From Yersinia intermedia (GTDB lineage Bacteria > Pseudomonadota > Gammaproteobacteria > Enterobacterales > Enterobacteriaceae), in contig NZ_LR134116.1 of assembly GCF_900635455.1 (NCBI RefSeq), positions 2,914,001-2,978,000 of the forward strand: a DNA stretch of 64,000 nt. The letters run 5' to 3'. The notes beneath the pieces were generated by a model that was not told where the DNA came from, did not search any database, and saw nothing but the letters and a program-made list of their open reading frames with translations. Position numbers and translations under genes: made by a program. Positions 20,465-29,263 of this stretch are shown here, one piece after another; position 1 is the stretch's first letter; the number at the start of each line of letters is the position of its first letter.

Positions 20465-20746
20465 ATGCAACAAGAAGCACTAGGAATGGTGGAAACCAAA
20501 GGGTTGACTGCAGCCATTGAGGCTGCGGACACCATGGTGAAATCGGCCAATGTGACATTAGTCGGCTATGAAAAAATTGGCTCTGGTCTGGTCACTGTCA
20601 TCGTACGTGGTGACGTGGGGGCGGTTAAAGCTGCCACTGATGCTGGCGCAAGTGCGGCCGCGAAAGTGGGTGAAGTGAAATCGACCCATGTCATCCCACG
20701 CCCACATACCGATGTCGAGAAGTTCTTGCCAAAGGGAAATAGCTAA
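20465..20746 (+). CDS. pduA: PduA, microcompartment shell hexamer protein
   Basis: Single BMC-domain protein (93 residues) forming hexagonal tiles of the pdu shell; its central pore passes 1,2-propanediol in Salmonella. The sequence has the typical [20 protein letters not shown] start and the pore-loop KIGSGLVT near residue 37. First gene of the pdu operon, with a GAGGT ribosome site six bases upstream. It shares one base with the pduB start. It is very similar to pduJ in this window. Confidence 0.96.
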   Translation: MQQEALGMVETKGLTAAIEAADTMVKSANVTLVGYEKIGSGLVTVIVRGDVGAVKAATDAGASAAAKVGEVKSTHVIPRPHTDVEKFLPKGNS

Positions 20747-21558
20747 TGGAAAGCAATGACCTGGTCGACCAAATCATGGCGCAGGTGATAGCAAAAGTCA
20801 GCGAACACGCTCCGGCGTCTTCTAAACAACCCTCCTATAAACAACGAGATACGGCTATGGCTGAGAAGACTTGCAGTTTAACGGAATTTGTTGGTACCGC
20901 GATCGGTGACACGGTCGGACTGGTGATCGCCAACGTCGACAGCGCCCTACTGGACGCAATGAAGCTGGAAAAACGCTATCGCTCCATCGGTATTCTGGGC
21001 GCACGTACTGGCGCCGGCCCGCACATCATGGCAGCCGATGAAGCCGTTAAGGCCACCAATACCGAAGTGGTCAGTATTGAGTTACCCCGCGATACCAAGG
21101 GCGGTGCCGGTCATGGCTCGCTGATTATCTTCGGTGGTGATGATGTTTCTGATGTGAAACGTGCTGTTGAAGTGGCGCTGAAAGAGCTGGATCGGACCTT
21201 CGGCGACGTTTACGCCAATGAAGCCGGTCACATTGAATTGCAGTACAGCGCACGTGCCAGCCACGCATTGGAAAAGGCATTTGGCGCACCATTGGGCCGT
21301 TCTTGCGGTGTGATAGTCGGTGCACCGGCGTCGATTGGTGTTTTGATGGCAGATACCGCCGTGAAATCCGCCAACGTTGACGTGGTGGCTTACAGCTCCC
21401 CCGCACATGGCACCAGCTTCAGTAACGAAGTGATTCTGGTTATCTCCGGTGATTCTGGCGCAGTTCGTCAGGCCGTCATTTCTGCTCGTGAGATCGGCAA
21501 AACGGTATTAGCGACCTTGGGTTCTGAACCGAAAAACGACCGCCCTTCTTATATCTGA
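20746..21558 (+). CDS. pduB: PduB/PduB', trimeric shell protein (tandem BMC domains)
   Basis: Major shell protein with two BMC domains in 270 residues. The first 37 residues form an extension ending before an internal Met38 (ATG at 20857), from which MAEKTCSLTEFVG begins. In Salmonella this internal start makes the shorter PduB', and the N-terminal extension links cargo to the shell. Both starts are kept here, so two products are likely. Confidence 0.95.
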   Translation: MESNDLVDQIMAQVIAKVSEHAPASSKQPSYKQRDTAMAEKTCSLTEFVGTAIGDTVGLVIANVDSALLDAMKLEKRYRSIGILGARTGAGPHIMAADEAVKATNTEVVSIELPRDTKGGAGHGSLIIFGGDDVSDVKRAVEVALKELDRTFGDVYANEAGHIELQYSARASHALEKAFGAPLGRSCGVIVGAPASIGVLMADTAVKSANVDVVAYSSPAHGTSFSNEVILVISGDSGAVRQAVISAREIGKTVLATLGSEPKNDRPSYI

Positions 21559-21578
21559 CGCCACAGTGAGGCTGTTTC

Positions 21579-23243
21579 ATGAAATCGAAAAGATTTGAAG
21601 CGTTGGCGAAACGCCCAGTTAATCAGGACGGCTTTGTCAAAGAGTGGATCGAGGAAGGCTTTATTGCCATGGAAAGCCCGAATGATCCAAAACCTTCCAT
21701 CAAGATTGTTAACGGTGTGGTGACCGAATTAGACGGTAAGCCACAAAGCAGTTTCGACCTGATAGACCACTTTATCGCCCGCTACGGTATCAATTTAGCG
21801 CATGCGGAAGAAGTGATGAAGATGGACTCCATCAAGTTGGCCAACATGCTGTGTGATCCTAACGTATCACGCCGCACCATTGTGCCACTCACCACAGCGA
21901 TGACCCCGGCCAAAATTGTCGAGGTGGTTTCTCATATGAACGTGGTGGAAATGATGATGTCGATGCAGAAAATGCGCGCACGTCGTACCCCATCACAACA
22001 GGCTCACGTCACTAACGTTAAAGATAATCCGGTGCAGATTGCCGCCGATGCCGCCGAAGGCGCATACCGTGGCTTTGATGAGCAGGAAACTACCGTGGCC
22101 GTGGCCCGTTATGCGCCATTCAATGCCATCGCACTGTTGGTCGGTTCGCAAGTGGGTCGCCCTGGTGTGCTGACACAATGTTCACTGGAAGAAGCCACCG
22201 AGTTGAAGCTGGGGATGCTGGGCCATACCTGTTATGCCGAAACCATTTCGGTTTACGGTACTGAGCCGGTATTTACCGACGGTGATGACACGCCATGGTC
22301 CAAAGGCTTCCTTGCCTCGTCCTATGCGTCACGCGGTTTGAAAATGCGTTTTACCTCAGGTTCAGGCTCCGAGGTGCAAATGGGTTATGCCGAAGGCAAA
22401 TCCATGCTGTATCTGGAAGCTCGCTGTATCTATATCACCAAGGCTGCCGGGGTTCAGGGGCTGCAAAATGGTTCAGTGAGTTGTGTTGGCGTGCCGTCCG
22501 CTGTGCCATCGGGCATCCGGGCCATTCTGGCAGAAAACCTGATTTGCTCTGCACTGGATTTGGAATGCGCCTCCAGTAACGACCAGACCTTTACCCACTC
22601 CGATATGCGCCGTACCGCGCGTCTGCTGATGCAGTTCCTGCCGGGTACTGACTTTATCTCATCTGGTTTTTCTGCGGTGCCGAACTACGACAACATGTTC
22701 GCCGGTTCCAACGAAGATGCCGAAGACTTTGACGATTACAACGTATTGCAGCGCGACTTGAAAGTTGATGGTGGCTTGCGTCCGGTACTGGAAGCTGACG
22801 TGGTGGCAATTCGTAATAAAGCTGCCCGTGCACTGCAAGCGGTATTTGCCGGTATGGGTCTGCCACCCATTACTGACGAAGAAGTGATTGCGGCGACATA
22901 TGCACACGGCTCGAAAGATATGCCGGAACGTAACATCGTTGAAGACATCAAGTTCGCTCAGGAAATCATCAGCAAAAACCGCACCGGTTTGGAAGTGGTT
23001 AAAGCATTGGCACAAGGCGGTTTCGAAGATGTGGCGCAAGACATGCTCAACATCCAGAAAGCCAAAATTGCCGGTGACTACCTGCATACCTCGGCGATCA
23101 TCAAAGGTGACAACCAAGTGCTGTCAGCGGTGAATGACGTCAATGACTACGCGGGTCCAGCTACCGGTTACCGGCTGGAAGGTGCACGTTGGGAAGAGAT
23201 CAAAAACATTCCAAACGCGCTTGATCCGAATGAGCTTGGCTAA
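21579..23243 (+). CDS. pduC: PduC, B12-dependent propanediol dehydratase large subunit
   Basis: Catalytic alpha subunit converting 1,2-propanediol to propionaldehyde with adenosylcobalamin. The 554-residue length equals that of Salmonella PduC. The sequence MKSKRFEALAKRPVNQDGFV and the internal GCVPSAVPSGIRA-like region (here GVPSAVPSGIRA) are family hallmarks. It starts 20 bases after pduB and is followed by pduD and pduE in the usual order. Confidence 0.97.
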   Translation: MKSKRFEALAKRPVNQDGFVKEWIEEGFIAMESPNDPKPSIKIVNGVVTELDGKPQSSFDLIDHFIARYGINLAHAEEVMKMDSIKLANMLCDPNVSRRTIVPLTTAMTPAKIVEVVSHMNVVEMMMSMQKMRARRTPSQQAHVTNVKDNPVQIAADAAEGAYRGFDEQETTVAVARYAPFNAIALLVGSQVGRPGVLTQCSLEEATELKLGMLGHTCYAETISVYGTEPVFTDGDDTPWSKGFLASSYASRGLKMRFTSGSGSEVQMGYAEGKSMLYLEARCIYITKAAGVQGLQNGSVSCVGVPSAVPSGIRAILAENLICSALDLECASSNDQTFTHSDMRRTARLLMQFLPGTDFISSGFSAVPNYDNMFAGSNEDAEDFDDYNVLQRDLKVDGGLRPVLEADVVAIRNKAARALQAVFAGMGLPPITDEEVIAATYAHGSKDMPERNIVEDIKFAQEIISKNRTGLEVVKALAQGGFEDVAQDMLNIQKAKIAGDYLHTSAIIKGDNQVLSAVNDVNDYAGPATGYRLEGARWEEIKNIPNALDPNELG

Positions 23244-23255
23244 GGGGTTCACGAG

Positions 23256-23930
23256 ATGGTGGATATTAACGAAAAACTGTTACGCCAAATTATCGAAGGC
23301 GTATTGCAGGAAATGCAGGGAGACAAAAATACCGTCTCCTTTAAGCAGGATACCCAACCCGCAGCGGCTGCGGCCACTGTTGCTGAAGGGAATTTCCTCA
23401 CCGAAGTGGGTGAAGCCCGCCCTGGCAGCAATCAGGATGAAGTAATCATTGCCGTCGGCCCGGCATTTGGCCTGTCACAAACGGCTAACATCGTCGGTAT
23501 CCCGCACAAAAATATTCTGCGCGAACTGATCGCCGGTATTGAAGAAGAAGGCATTAAAGCACGCGTTATCCGCTGCTTTAAATCCTCCGACGTGGCGTTT
23601 GTTGCCGTCGAGGGTAACCGCCTGAGTGGTTCCGGTATCTCTATCGGCATTCAATCCAAAGGCACTACGGTGATTCATCAGCAAGGCTTACCGCCGCTCT
23701 CCAATCTGGAGTTATTCCCGCAGGCCCCGCTGCTGACGCTGGAAACTTATCGCCAGATTGGCAAAAACGCCGCGCGTTATGCCAAACGGGAATCACCACA
23801 ACCGGTTCCTACCCTGAACGACCAAATGGCACGGCCAAAATATCAGGCTAAATCAGCGATTCTGCATATTAAAGAAACCAAATATGTGGTGACCGGCAAG
23901 AATCCTCAGGAACTCCGGGTGGCGCTTTAA
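23256..23930 (+). CDS. pduD: PduD, propanediol dehydratase medium subunit
   Basis: Beta subunit of diol dehydratase (224 residues), part of the cobalamin-binding side. The first 18 or so residues ([18 protein letters not shown]) form the amphipathic helix that targets the enzyme to the shell in Salmonella. An Ala-rich linker (about 35-45) joins it to the core domain. Starts 12 bases after pduC. Confidence 0.96.
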   Translation: MVDINEKLLRQIIEGVLQEMQGDKNTVSFKQDTQPAAAAATVAEGNFLTEVGEARPGSNQDEVIIAVGPAFGLSQTANIVGIPHKNILRELIAGIEEEGIKARVIRCFKSSDVAFVAVEGNRLSGSGISIGIQSKGTTVIHQQGLPPLSNLELFPQAPLLTLETYRQIGKNAARYAKRESPQPVPTLNDQMARPKYQAKSAILHIKETKYVVTGKNPQELRVAL

Positions 23931-23944
23931 CAAAGGAAAACACA

Positions 23945-24472
23945 ATGAATTCCGAAGCTATTGAATCCATGGTTCGCGATGTGCTGAGCAAGATGAACAG
24001 CTTGCAAAGCCAGACCCCTGCGGCTGCTTGTGCAGCACCAGCAACCAGTTCGCGCAATGATGCCAAAGTCTCTGATTATCCGCTGGCAAATAAACACCCT
24101 GACTGGGTCAAAACGGCCACGAACAAAACGCTGGATGACCTCACGCTGGCTAACGTTTTGAACGGCAGTGTCACTTCGCAAGATTTGCGGATTACACCGG
24201 AAATCCTGCGTATTCAGGCATCTATTGCCCGTGATGCTGGTCGTCCACTGTTAGCAATTAACTTCGAGCGTGCAGCCGAGCTGACGGCAGTACCGGATGA
24301 CAAGGTACTGGATATCTATAACGCCCTACGTCCATTCCGCTCCAGCAAAGAGGAGCTGAACGCTATCGCCGACGACTTGGAACAGACCTACAAAGCGACT
24401 ATCTGTGCGGCATTCGTCCGTGAAGCTGCCGTTTTGTATGTTCAGCGTAAGAAGCTAAAAGGCGACGATTAA
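23945..24472 (+). CDS. pduE: PduE, propanediol dehydratase small subunit
   Basis: Gamma subunit of the dehydratase, 175 residues. Its N-terminal helix (MNSEAIESMVRDVLSKM) resembles an encapsulation peptide, followed by an Ala/Pro-rich linker and the conserved core ending ERKKLKGDD-like (here QRKKLKGDD). A good GGAAAA ribosome site lies upstream. A 126-base structured spacer separates it from pduG. Confidence 0.95.
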   Translation: MNSEAIESMVRDVLSKMNSLQSQTPAAACAAPATSSRNDAKVSDYPLANKHPDWVKTATNKTLDDLTLANVLNGSVTSQDLRITPEILRIQASIARDAGRPLLAINFERAAELTAVPDDKVLDIYNALRPFRSSKEELNAIADDLEQTYKATICAAFVREAAVLYVQRKKLKGDD

Positions 24473-24476
24473 CGCA

Positions 24477-24570
24477 GTGATATCAATCAAGGGGAAGCGT
24501 GCCGTGGGGGTCGTAGCGGCGTAAACCGCCGGAGCGCCCCTAGGTACGATAGCCCCGTTGATCACGACAT
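24477..24570 (+). promoter_or_regulatory. Imperfect long hairpin between pduE and pduG
   Basis: The outer arms GATATCAATCAAGGGG (24479-24494) and CCCCGTTGATCAC (24553-24565) pair imperfectly. The inner arms GTCGTAGCGGCG (24510-24521) and CCGCCGGAGCGCCCC (24526-24540) pair around TAAA. No T run follows, so it is not a standard terminator. It lies within the operon and could be an RNA processing or stability element, or the remains of a small palindromic insertion. Confidence 0.5.
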
Positions 24571-24598
24571 CCAGTTATTAGTCATTTAAGGATCGGAT

Positions 24599-26425
24599 AT
24601 GGATTACATCGTCGGTGTGGATATTGGTAACTCGTCAACAGAAGTGGCATTAGCACAATGCACGGCTGGTGGTCAGTTGCACTTTATTACCAGTACCCTG
24701 ACCGAGACGACGGGTATCAAAGGGACTCAACGCAATATTTTCGGCATTAACAAGGCGCTGAATATGTTGGTGGAAAAGTCCGGTATTGCACTAAGCGATA
24801 TCAGCCTGATCCGCATTAACGAGGCCACACCGGTGATTGGTGATGTGGCGATGGAGACAATTACCGAAACCATCATCACCGAATCCACCATGATCGGTCA
24901 TAACCCGAAAACCCCCGGTGGACTGGGGTTGGGGGTGGGGCTGACCATTACTATTGACGAGTTGGTCACCCGTGACCCTGCCCAACCTTACATTCTGGTG
25001 GTGCCATCAGCGGTGGATTTCGCCGATGTCGCGGCGGTGGTCAATGCTGCCAACGGCGCTGGCTATCGCATCACGGCGGTTATCTTGCAACGGGACGATG
25101 GCGTGCTGGTCAGTAATCGGCTGGCGCACCCGCTACCGATCGTTGATGAGGTGCTACATATCGACCGCATCCCGATGGGCATGCTGGCGGCGGTAGAAGT
25201 TGCTATGCCGGGTCAAGTGATTGAAACCCTCTCTAACCCCTATGGTATTGCCACCGTATTTGAACTGACTGCCGAAGAAACCAAAAACATTGTGCCGGTG
25301 GCGCGAGCGTTGATTGGTACCCGCTCGGCGGTGGTAGTGAAAACACCAGAAGGGGATGTTAAAGCACGCTCGATACCGGCCGGTCATCTGGAATTATTCG
25401 CTGACGGCCGCACGGTACGAGTTGATGTGGCGACCGGAAGTGAAGCCATTATGACGGCGGTCAACAGCTTCCGTCATTTGGACAATGTCAGTGGTGAAGC
25501 GGGAACCAATATCGGCGGCATGCTCGAACACGTTCGCCAAACCATGGCGGAACTGACCAACAAACCCACCAATGAGATCTTCATTCAAGACTTGCTGGCA
25601 GTAGACACTGCCGTGCCGGTCAATGTCACCGGCGGTCTGGCGGGCGAATTCTCGCTTGAACAAGCGGTGGGCATCGCCTCCATGGTGAAGTCTGATCGCT
25701 TGCAAATGGCGCATATCGCCAGAGAAATCGAAAAGACACTGAATATTGATGTTCAGGTTGGGGGGGCAGAAGCCGAAGCGGCGATACTCGGCGCGCTGAC
25801 CACACCAGGGACGCAACGGCCACTCGCCATCCTCGATTTGGGGGCGGGATCTACCGACGCCTCCATCATCAATGCTCAGGGCCAGATCGTTGCCACCCAT
25901 CTGGCGGGAGCTGGCGATATGGTCACGATGATCATCGCCTCTGAATTAGATTTACAAGACCGCTATCTGGCAGAGGACATCAAAAAGTACCCGCTGGCAA
26001 AAGTGGAAAGCTTGTTCCACTTGCGCCATGAAGATGGCAGCGTTCAGTTCTTCCCACAACCGCTGCCGCCAGAGGTTTTTGCCCGACTGGTGGTGGTCAA
26101 GCCGGAAGGTTTAGTGCCACTGCCGGGGGATTACGCGCTGGAAAAAGTGCGCAATATCCGCCGCTCCGCCAAAGAGCGGGTGTTTGTTACCAATGCGCTT
26201 CGCGCCCTGCGTCAAGTCAGCCCAACCGGCAATATCCGCGATATCCCCTTCGTGGTGTTGGTTGGCGGCTCGTCGCTGGACTTTGAAATTCCGCAATTGG
26301 TCACCGACGCGCTCTCTCACTACAAATTGGTGGCGGGGCGCGGCAACATTCGCGCCAGCGAGGGGCCACGTAATGCGGTAGCCACCGGGCTGATTCTGGC
26401 CTATCAACGGGAGAATCACGGATGA
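24599..26425 (+). CDS. pduG: PduG, diol dehydratase reactivase large subunit
   Basis: ATP-dependent chaperone-like factor that swaps damaged cobalamin out of inactivated PduCDE. The 608-residue protein has Hsp70-type nucleotide motifs: GVDIGNSSTEVA at residues 5-16 and LDLGAGSTDASI near residue 412. A GGATCG ribosome-site region lies before the ATG. It overlaps pduH by four bases. Confidence 0.95.
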   Translation: MDYIVGVDIGNSSTEVALAQCTAGGQLHFITSTLTETTGIKGTQRNIFGINKALNMLVEKSGIALSDISLIRINEATPVIGDVAMETITETIITESTMIGHNPKTPGGLGLGVGLTITIDELVTRDPAQPYILVVPSAVDFADVAAVVNAANGAGYRITAVILQRDDGVLVSNRLAHPLPIVDEVLHIDRIPMGMLAAVEVAMPGQVIETLSNPYGIATVFELTAEETKNIVPVARALIGTRSAVVVKTPEGDVKARSIPAGHLELFADGRTVRVDVATGSEAIMTAVNSFRHLDNVSGEAGTNIGGMLEHVRQTMAELTNKPTNEIFIQDLLAVDTAVPVNVTGGLAGEFSLEQAVGIASMVKSDRLQMAHIAREIEKTLNIDVQVGGAEAEAAILGALTTPGTQRPLAILDLGAGSTDASIINAQGQIVATHLAGAGDMVTMIIASELDLQDRYLAEDIKKYPLAKVESLFHLRHEDGSVQFFPQPLPPEVFARLVVVKPEGLVPLPGDYALEKVRNIRRSAKERVFVTNALRALRQVSPTGNIRDIPFVVLVGGSSLDFEIPQLVTDALSHYKLVAGRGNIRASEGPRNAVATGLILAYQRENHG

Positions 26426-26763
26426 ATTTCACCCATGACGCTCCTGCAATAGTGATCAGTCTGACGACACCGACACCCGAAGCCGTCTGGCATCAGGTGC
26501 TGCTGGGTATTGAGGAGGAAGGCATTCCCTGGCGTTGGCAACAAGACGACGACGGTGATGTAGCACAACGCGCCTGGCAGGCCGCCACCCGCTCTCCGTT
26601 ATTGGTCGGGCTGGCCTGTTCCGGCGACGAAGTAGTCGTGCATTTTCGTAATTTACCGCCCGCCAACCCGCTATTTCGACAGCGGCGCGGGCAGAACGAG
26701 GACCAACTACGGCAGCTTGGCAATAACGCGGCCCGGTTAGTCAAAGGCTTACCATTTAAGTAA
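26422..26763 (+). CDS. pduH: PduH, diol dehydratase reactivase small subunit
   Basis: Small partner of PduG (113 residues) related in fold to the dehydratase beta subunit. LLGIEEEGIPWRWQ (near residue 28) and the C-terminal LGNNAARLVKGLPFK are typical. Start and pduG stop overlap as ATGA. A repeat element begins right after its stop. Confidence 0.93.
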   Translation: MNFTHDAPAIVISLTTPTPEAVWHQVLLGIEEEGIPWRWQQDDDGDVAQRAWQAATRSPLLVGLACSGDEVVVHFRNLPPANPLFRQRRGQNEDQLRQLGNNAARLVKGLPFK

Positions 26764-26905
26764 CCACACACAAATCGCAGGGCGTTGTCGGTGCAGGCAG
26801 TTTGGACTTGGCCAGCGCACAGCCACCGGAGCGTACACCTGGTGTTGTAAAAGCCAAGGTTCGTGAGAATGGCGAGCACTGCCCTGGTTCAAAATGGCAA
26901 ACAAG
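26764..26905. repeat. Intergenic palindromic repeat, copy 1 (between pduH and pduJ)
   Basis: Shares the blocks CAGCGCACAG-CACCGGAGCGTACAC and GAGCACTGCCC, plus flanking inverted-repeat traces, with the copies at 53955-54108 and 62741-62870. It differs by extra bases in the middle. I do not have a sure name for this family; it looks like one of the small non-autonomous elements of Yersinia. It sits within the pdu operon, so it is transcribed with it. Confidence 0.65.
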
Positions 26906-26939
26906 ATAGCCCTTACTTGATAACAAGGATAAATGAAAC

Positions 26940-27215
26940 ATGAATAACGCATTAGGTTTAGTCGAAACCAAAGGTCTGGTCGCTGCTATCGAAGCGGCTG
27001 ATGCCATGGTCAAATCCGCCAACGTACAACTGGTGGGCTACGAAAAAATCGGCTCCGGTCTGGTCACCGTGATGGTCCGTGGCGATGTCGGCGCAGTAAA
27101 AGCCGCTGTTGATGCCGGTTCTGCGGCTGCCAGCGCGGTGGGTGAAGTGAAATCCTGCCATGTGATCCCACGCCCACACAGCGATGTAGAAGCCATTTTA
27201 CCGACCTCTGCCTAA
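26940..27215 (+). CDS. pduJ: PduJ, microcompartment shell hexamer protein
   Basis: Single BMC-domain shell protein of 91 residues, nearly the same as PduA of this window over its whole length ([20 protein letters not shown] start). It is among the most abundant shell tiles in Salmonella. It lies 35 bases after the repeat and 21 before pduK. Confidence 0.95.
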   Translation: MNNALGLVETKGLVAAIEAADAMVKSANVQLVGYEKIGSGLVTVMVRGDVGAVKAAVDAGSAAASAVGEVKSCHVIPRPHSDVEAILPTSA

Positions 27216-27236
27216 GGGCAAGAAGAGGAGCACAGC

Positions 27237-27809
27237 GTGAAAACGTCACTGGGTTTACTTGAAGTTAGCGGTCTAGCGCTGGCGATCAGTGCGGCAGATG
27301 CGATGGCAAAATCAGCATCTATCAACCTGATAGGTATAGAAAAAACCAATGGTTCCGGCTGGATGTTAATTCGTCTGACCGGTGATGTGGCCTCGGTACA
27401 GGCGGCAATCAGTACCGGTGCCGCCTTGGCCGAACTGCATCACGGATTAGTGTCCCGCGCGGTACTGGCCCGCCCGACAAAAGCCCTGTTGGCCTATTGG
27501 CTGACAGAGGCTGTCGAGGTCGCAGCCCCCGAAATCGCCGTGGCGATAGAGCCAGTTATCGCTACAGCACCCATTAACGAGGAGACGGAAGCCGCAGAGC
27601 CTCAGCCCGTTGCGACGACCGCCACAGATGATGTACCTGAACCTGTCTTTAGTGCTGAAAAAATCGGTGCCGAAGAAAGTAGTGTGGAAAGTGAGGCTCT
27701 AATCGCTCCTCGGGTGAGCTGTAATCTCTGCCTCGATCCGGCTTGCCGACGCCATAAAGGCGAGCCTCGCTTTCGCTGTATCCACTTGGGTAAACGAGGA
27801 AAAGTCTGA
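27237..27809 (+). CDS. pduK: PduK, minor shell protein with C-terminal cysteine cluster
   Basis: The BMC domain occupies about residues 1-85. A long acidic, Ala/Pro-rich linker (about 90-155) leads to a C-terminal cluster CNLCLDPACRRHKG...RCIH with four Cys and two His, a plausible metal or Fe-S site. Length is 190 residues. The start follows a GAGGAG ribosome site, and TTG/GTG ambiguity is unlikely because GTGAAA at 27237 sits right behind it. The stop overlaps the pduL ATG. Confidence 0.92.
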   Translation: MKTSLGLLEVSGLALAISAADAMAKSASINLIGIEKTNGSGWMLIRLTGDVASVQAAISTGAALAELHHGLVSRAVLARPTKALLAYWLTEAVEVAAPEIAVAIEPVIATAPINEETEAAEPQPVATTATDDVPEPVFSAEKIGAEESSVESEALIAPRVSCNLCLDPACRRHKGEPRFRCIHLGKRGKV

Positions 27810-28456
27810 TGGAAAAAGCGTTACTGGAACCCGTTGTCAATAAGATCCTCGACGAAATGCGTCTTCGTCCGATCCCACTTGGGGTTTCCAACCGACACCT
27901 GCATCTTTCGATGCAGGACTACCAACGGCTGTTCCCACAGCAGCCGATTACTGAAAAGAAAGCGCTGCTTCAACCCGGCCAGTACGCCGCCGAACAGACG
28001 GTAACGCTGGTCGGGCCGAAAGGCAGCCTGAAAAATGTGCGTATTCTTGGCCCATTGCGTAGCCACAGCCAGGTGGAGATCTCCCGTACCGATGCACGCA
28101 CGCTGGGTATCAATGCCCCCCTGCGGATGTCTGGCAATCTGGACGATACCCCGGCCATCACGCTAGTCAGCCCATTCGCTGAGCTGACGTTACCCCACGG
28201 GGTGATTGTGGCACTGCGCCATATTCATATGTCGCCGCTGGATGCCCTTATCTATCGGGTAAAACACGGTGACCGGGTACAAGTTGCCATTCAGGGCAGT
28301 GGCCGTCGCCTGATACTGGATGATGTGGCGATCCGCGTTTCACCCCAAATGAAACTGGAGATGCATATCGATACCGACGAGGCCAATGCAGCGGGTGCCG
28401 ACGACCCTGCGGCGTTTGCCACGATATTAACGTCATCAGGGACAACGCGGCCATGA
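27809..28456 (+). CDS. pduL: PduL, phosphate propanoyltransferase
   Basis: Converts propionyl-CoA to propionyl phosphate inside the compartment, recycling CoA. The 215-residue sequence has the zinc-ligand region GVSNRHLHLS with His30 and His32, and a second RHIHMSP motif near residue 138. The first 20 residues (MEKALLEPVVNKILDEMRLR) look like an encapsulation helix. It overlaps pduM by four bases. Confidence 0.95.
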   Translation: MEKALLEPVVNKILDEMRLRPIPLGVSNRHLHLSMQDYQRLFPQQPITEKKALLQPGQYAAEQTVTLVGPKGSLKNVRILGPLRSHSQVEISRTDARTLGINAPLRMSGNLDDTPAITLVSPFAELTLPHGVIVALRHIHMSPLDALIYRVKHGDRVQVAIQGSGRRLILDDVAIRVSPQMKLEMHIDTDEANAAGADDPAAFATILTSSGTTRP

Positions 28457-28950
28457 ATCTGACTCAGGCGCAAACCGAACAACTGGTCAGCCAGATTGTC
28501 ACGCGGTTAGTTGAGCGCGAACGCCGGGTTCACGCCCTGCTACTGCCTCAATTGCGCGCCGGGCTTGATCCATCGGTATTCGTGCACTATGCCACGCTGC
28601 ATCTGATGTTGCCGGATCTGGCATTTATCCACCGGCTGGCGCAGTTCGATACCACCTGCCCTGCGGTGGCGGCGTTAAACGAAGCATGGTCGTGGGGGAT
28701 GAAAGTGCATATCAGCTTACATCGCCAACTGCTGGCTGCGTTGCCTTGTGCCGCACTGCACTCATTGCCGCTCAGTTTCAGCGACAGTCAGGGCGTTGCT
28801 ATACGGTTGCACGCGGGCAAGGTTCTAAGTTATCGCGATATCGCCACTCTCGACCCCGGCTGGCTACTCATTGCAAGCCACACGCTGGTTACACCGCTGG
28901 CGCAGGACACCGTGTCAGCCCGTCACATTCAACTGTTAAGGCAGGAGTAA
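28453..28950 (+). CDS. pduM: PduM, microcompartment assembly protein
   Basis: A 165-residue protein that in Salmonella is needed for proper microcompartment structure but has no known enzyme activity. I see no catalytic motif; the sequence is fairly hydrophobic with a helical N-terminus (MNLTQAQTEQLVSQIVTRLV). Assignment rests on position between pduL and pduN, on length and on general sequence match. Confidence 0.88.
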   Translation: MNLTQAQTEQLVSQIVTRLVERERRVHALLLPQLRAGLDPSVFVHYATLHLMLPDLAFIHRLAQFDTTCPAVAALNEAWSWGMKVHISLHRQLLAALPCAALHSLPLSFSDSQGVAIRLHAGKVLSYRDIATLDPGWLLIASHTLVTPLAQDTVSARHIQLLRQE

Positions 28951-28953
28951 ATC

Positions 28954-29229
28954 ATGCAACTGGCCAGAGTGGTAGGTTCCGTGGTCTCAACGCAAAAATC
29001 ACCCACGTTGATCGGTAGGAAGCTGCTGCTGGTACGCCGTGTTGCCGGTGATGGCTCACTGCCACCCGACAGCAAAACACCGGACGAAGTGGCCGTCGAT
29101 TCCGTCGGTGCCGGTCAGGGCGATTTGGTCTTGCTGTCAGGCGGTTCCAGTGCCAGACGGGTATTTTCCGAGCCGAATGATGCCATCGATTTGGCGATTG
29201 TCGCCATCGTCGATGAATGTTCTTACTGA
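28954..29229 (+). CDS. pduN: PduN, shell vertex (pentamer) protein
   Basis: EutN/CcmL-family protein, 91 residues, forming pentamers that cap shell vertices. It opens [27 protein letters not shown], the usual start of the family, and contains [20 protein letters not shown] near residue 49. It lies four bases after pduM. Confidence 0.95.
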   Translation: MQLARVVGSVVSTQKSPTLIGRKLLLVRRVAGDGSLPPDSKTPDEVAVDSVGAGQGDLVLLSGGSSARRVFSEPNDAIDLAIVAIVDECSY

Positions 29230-29263
29230 TGATTAATGTTCTTACTGATTGAGCGGGGACCTT

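Noticed and set aside
25394..25900. Long antisense frames of more than 150 codons, for example opposite pduG here and opposite pduC at 22659-23117
   Set aside because: They lie fully opposite strongly coding sequence, have no family features and no ribosome sites, and arise from the codon use of the real genes.
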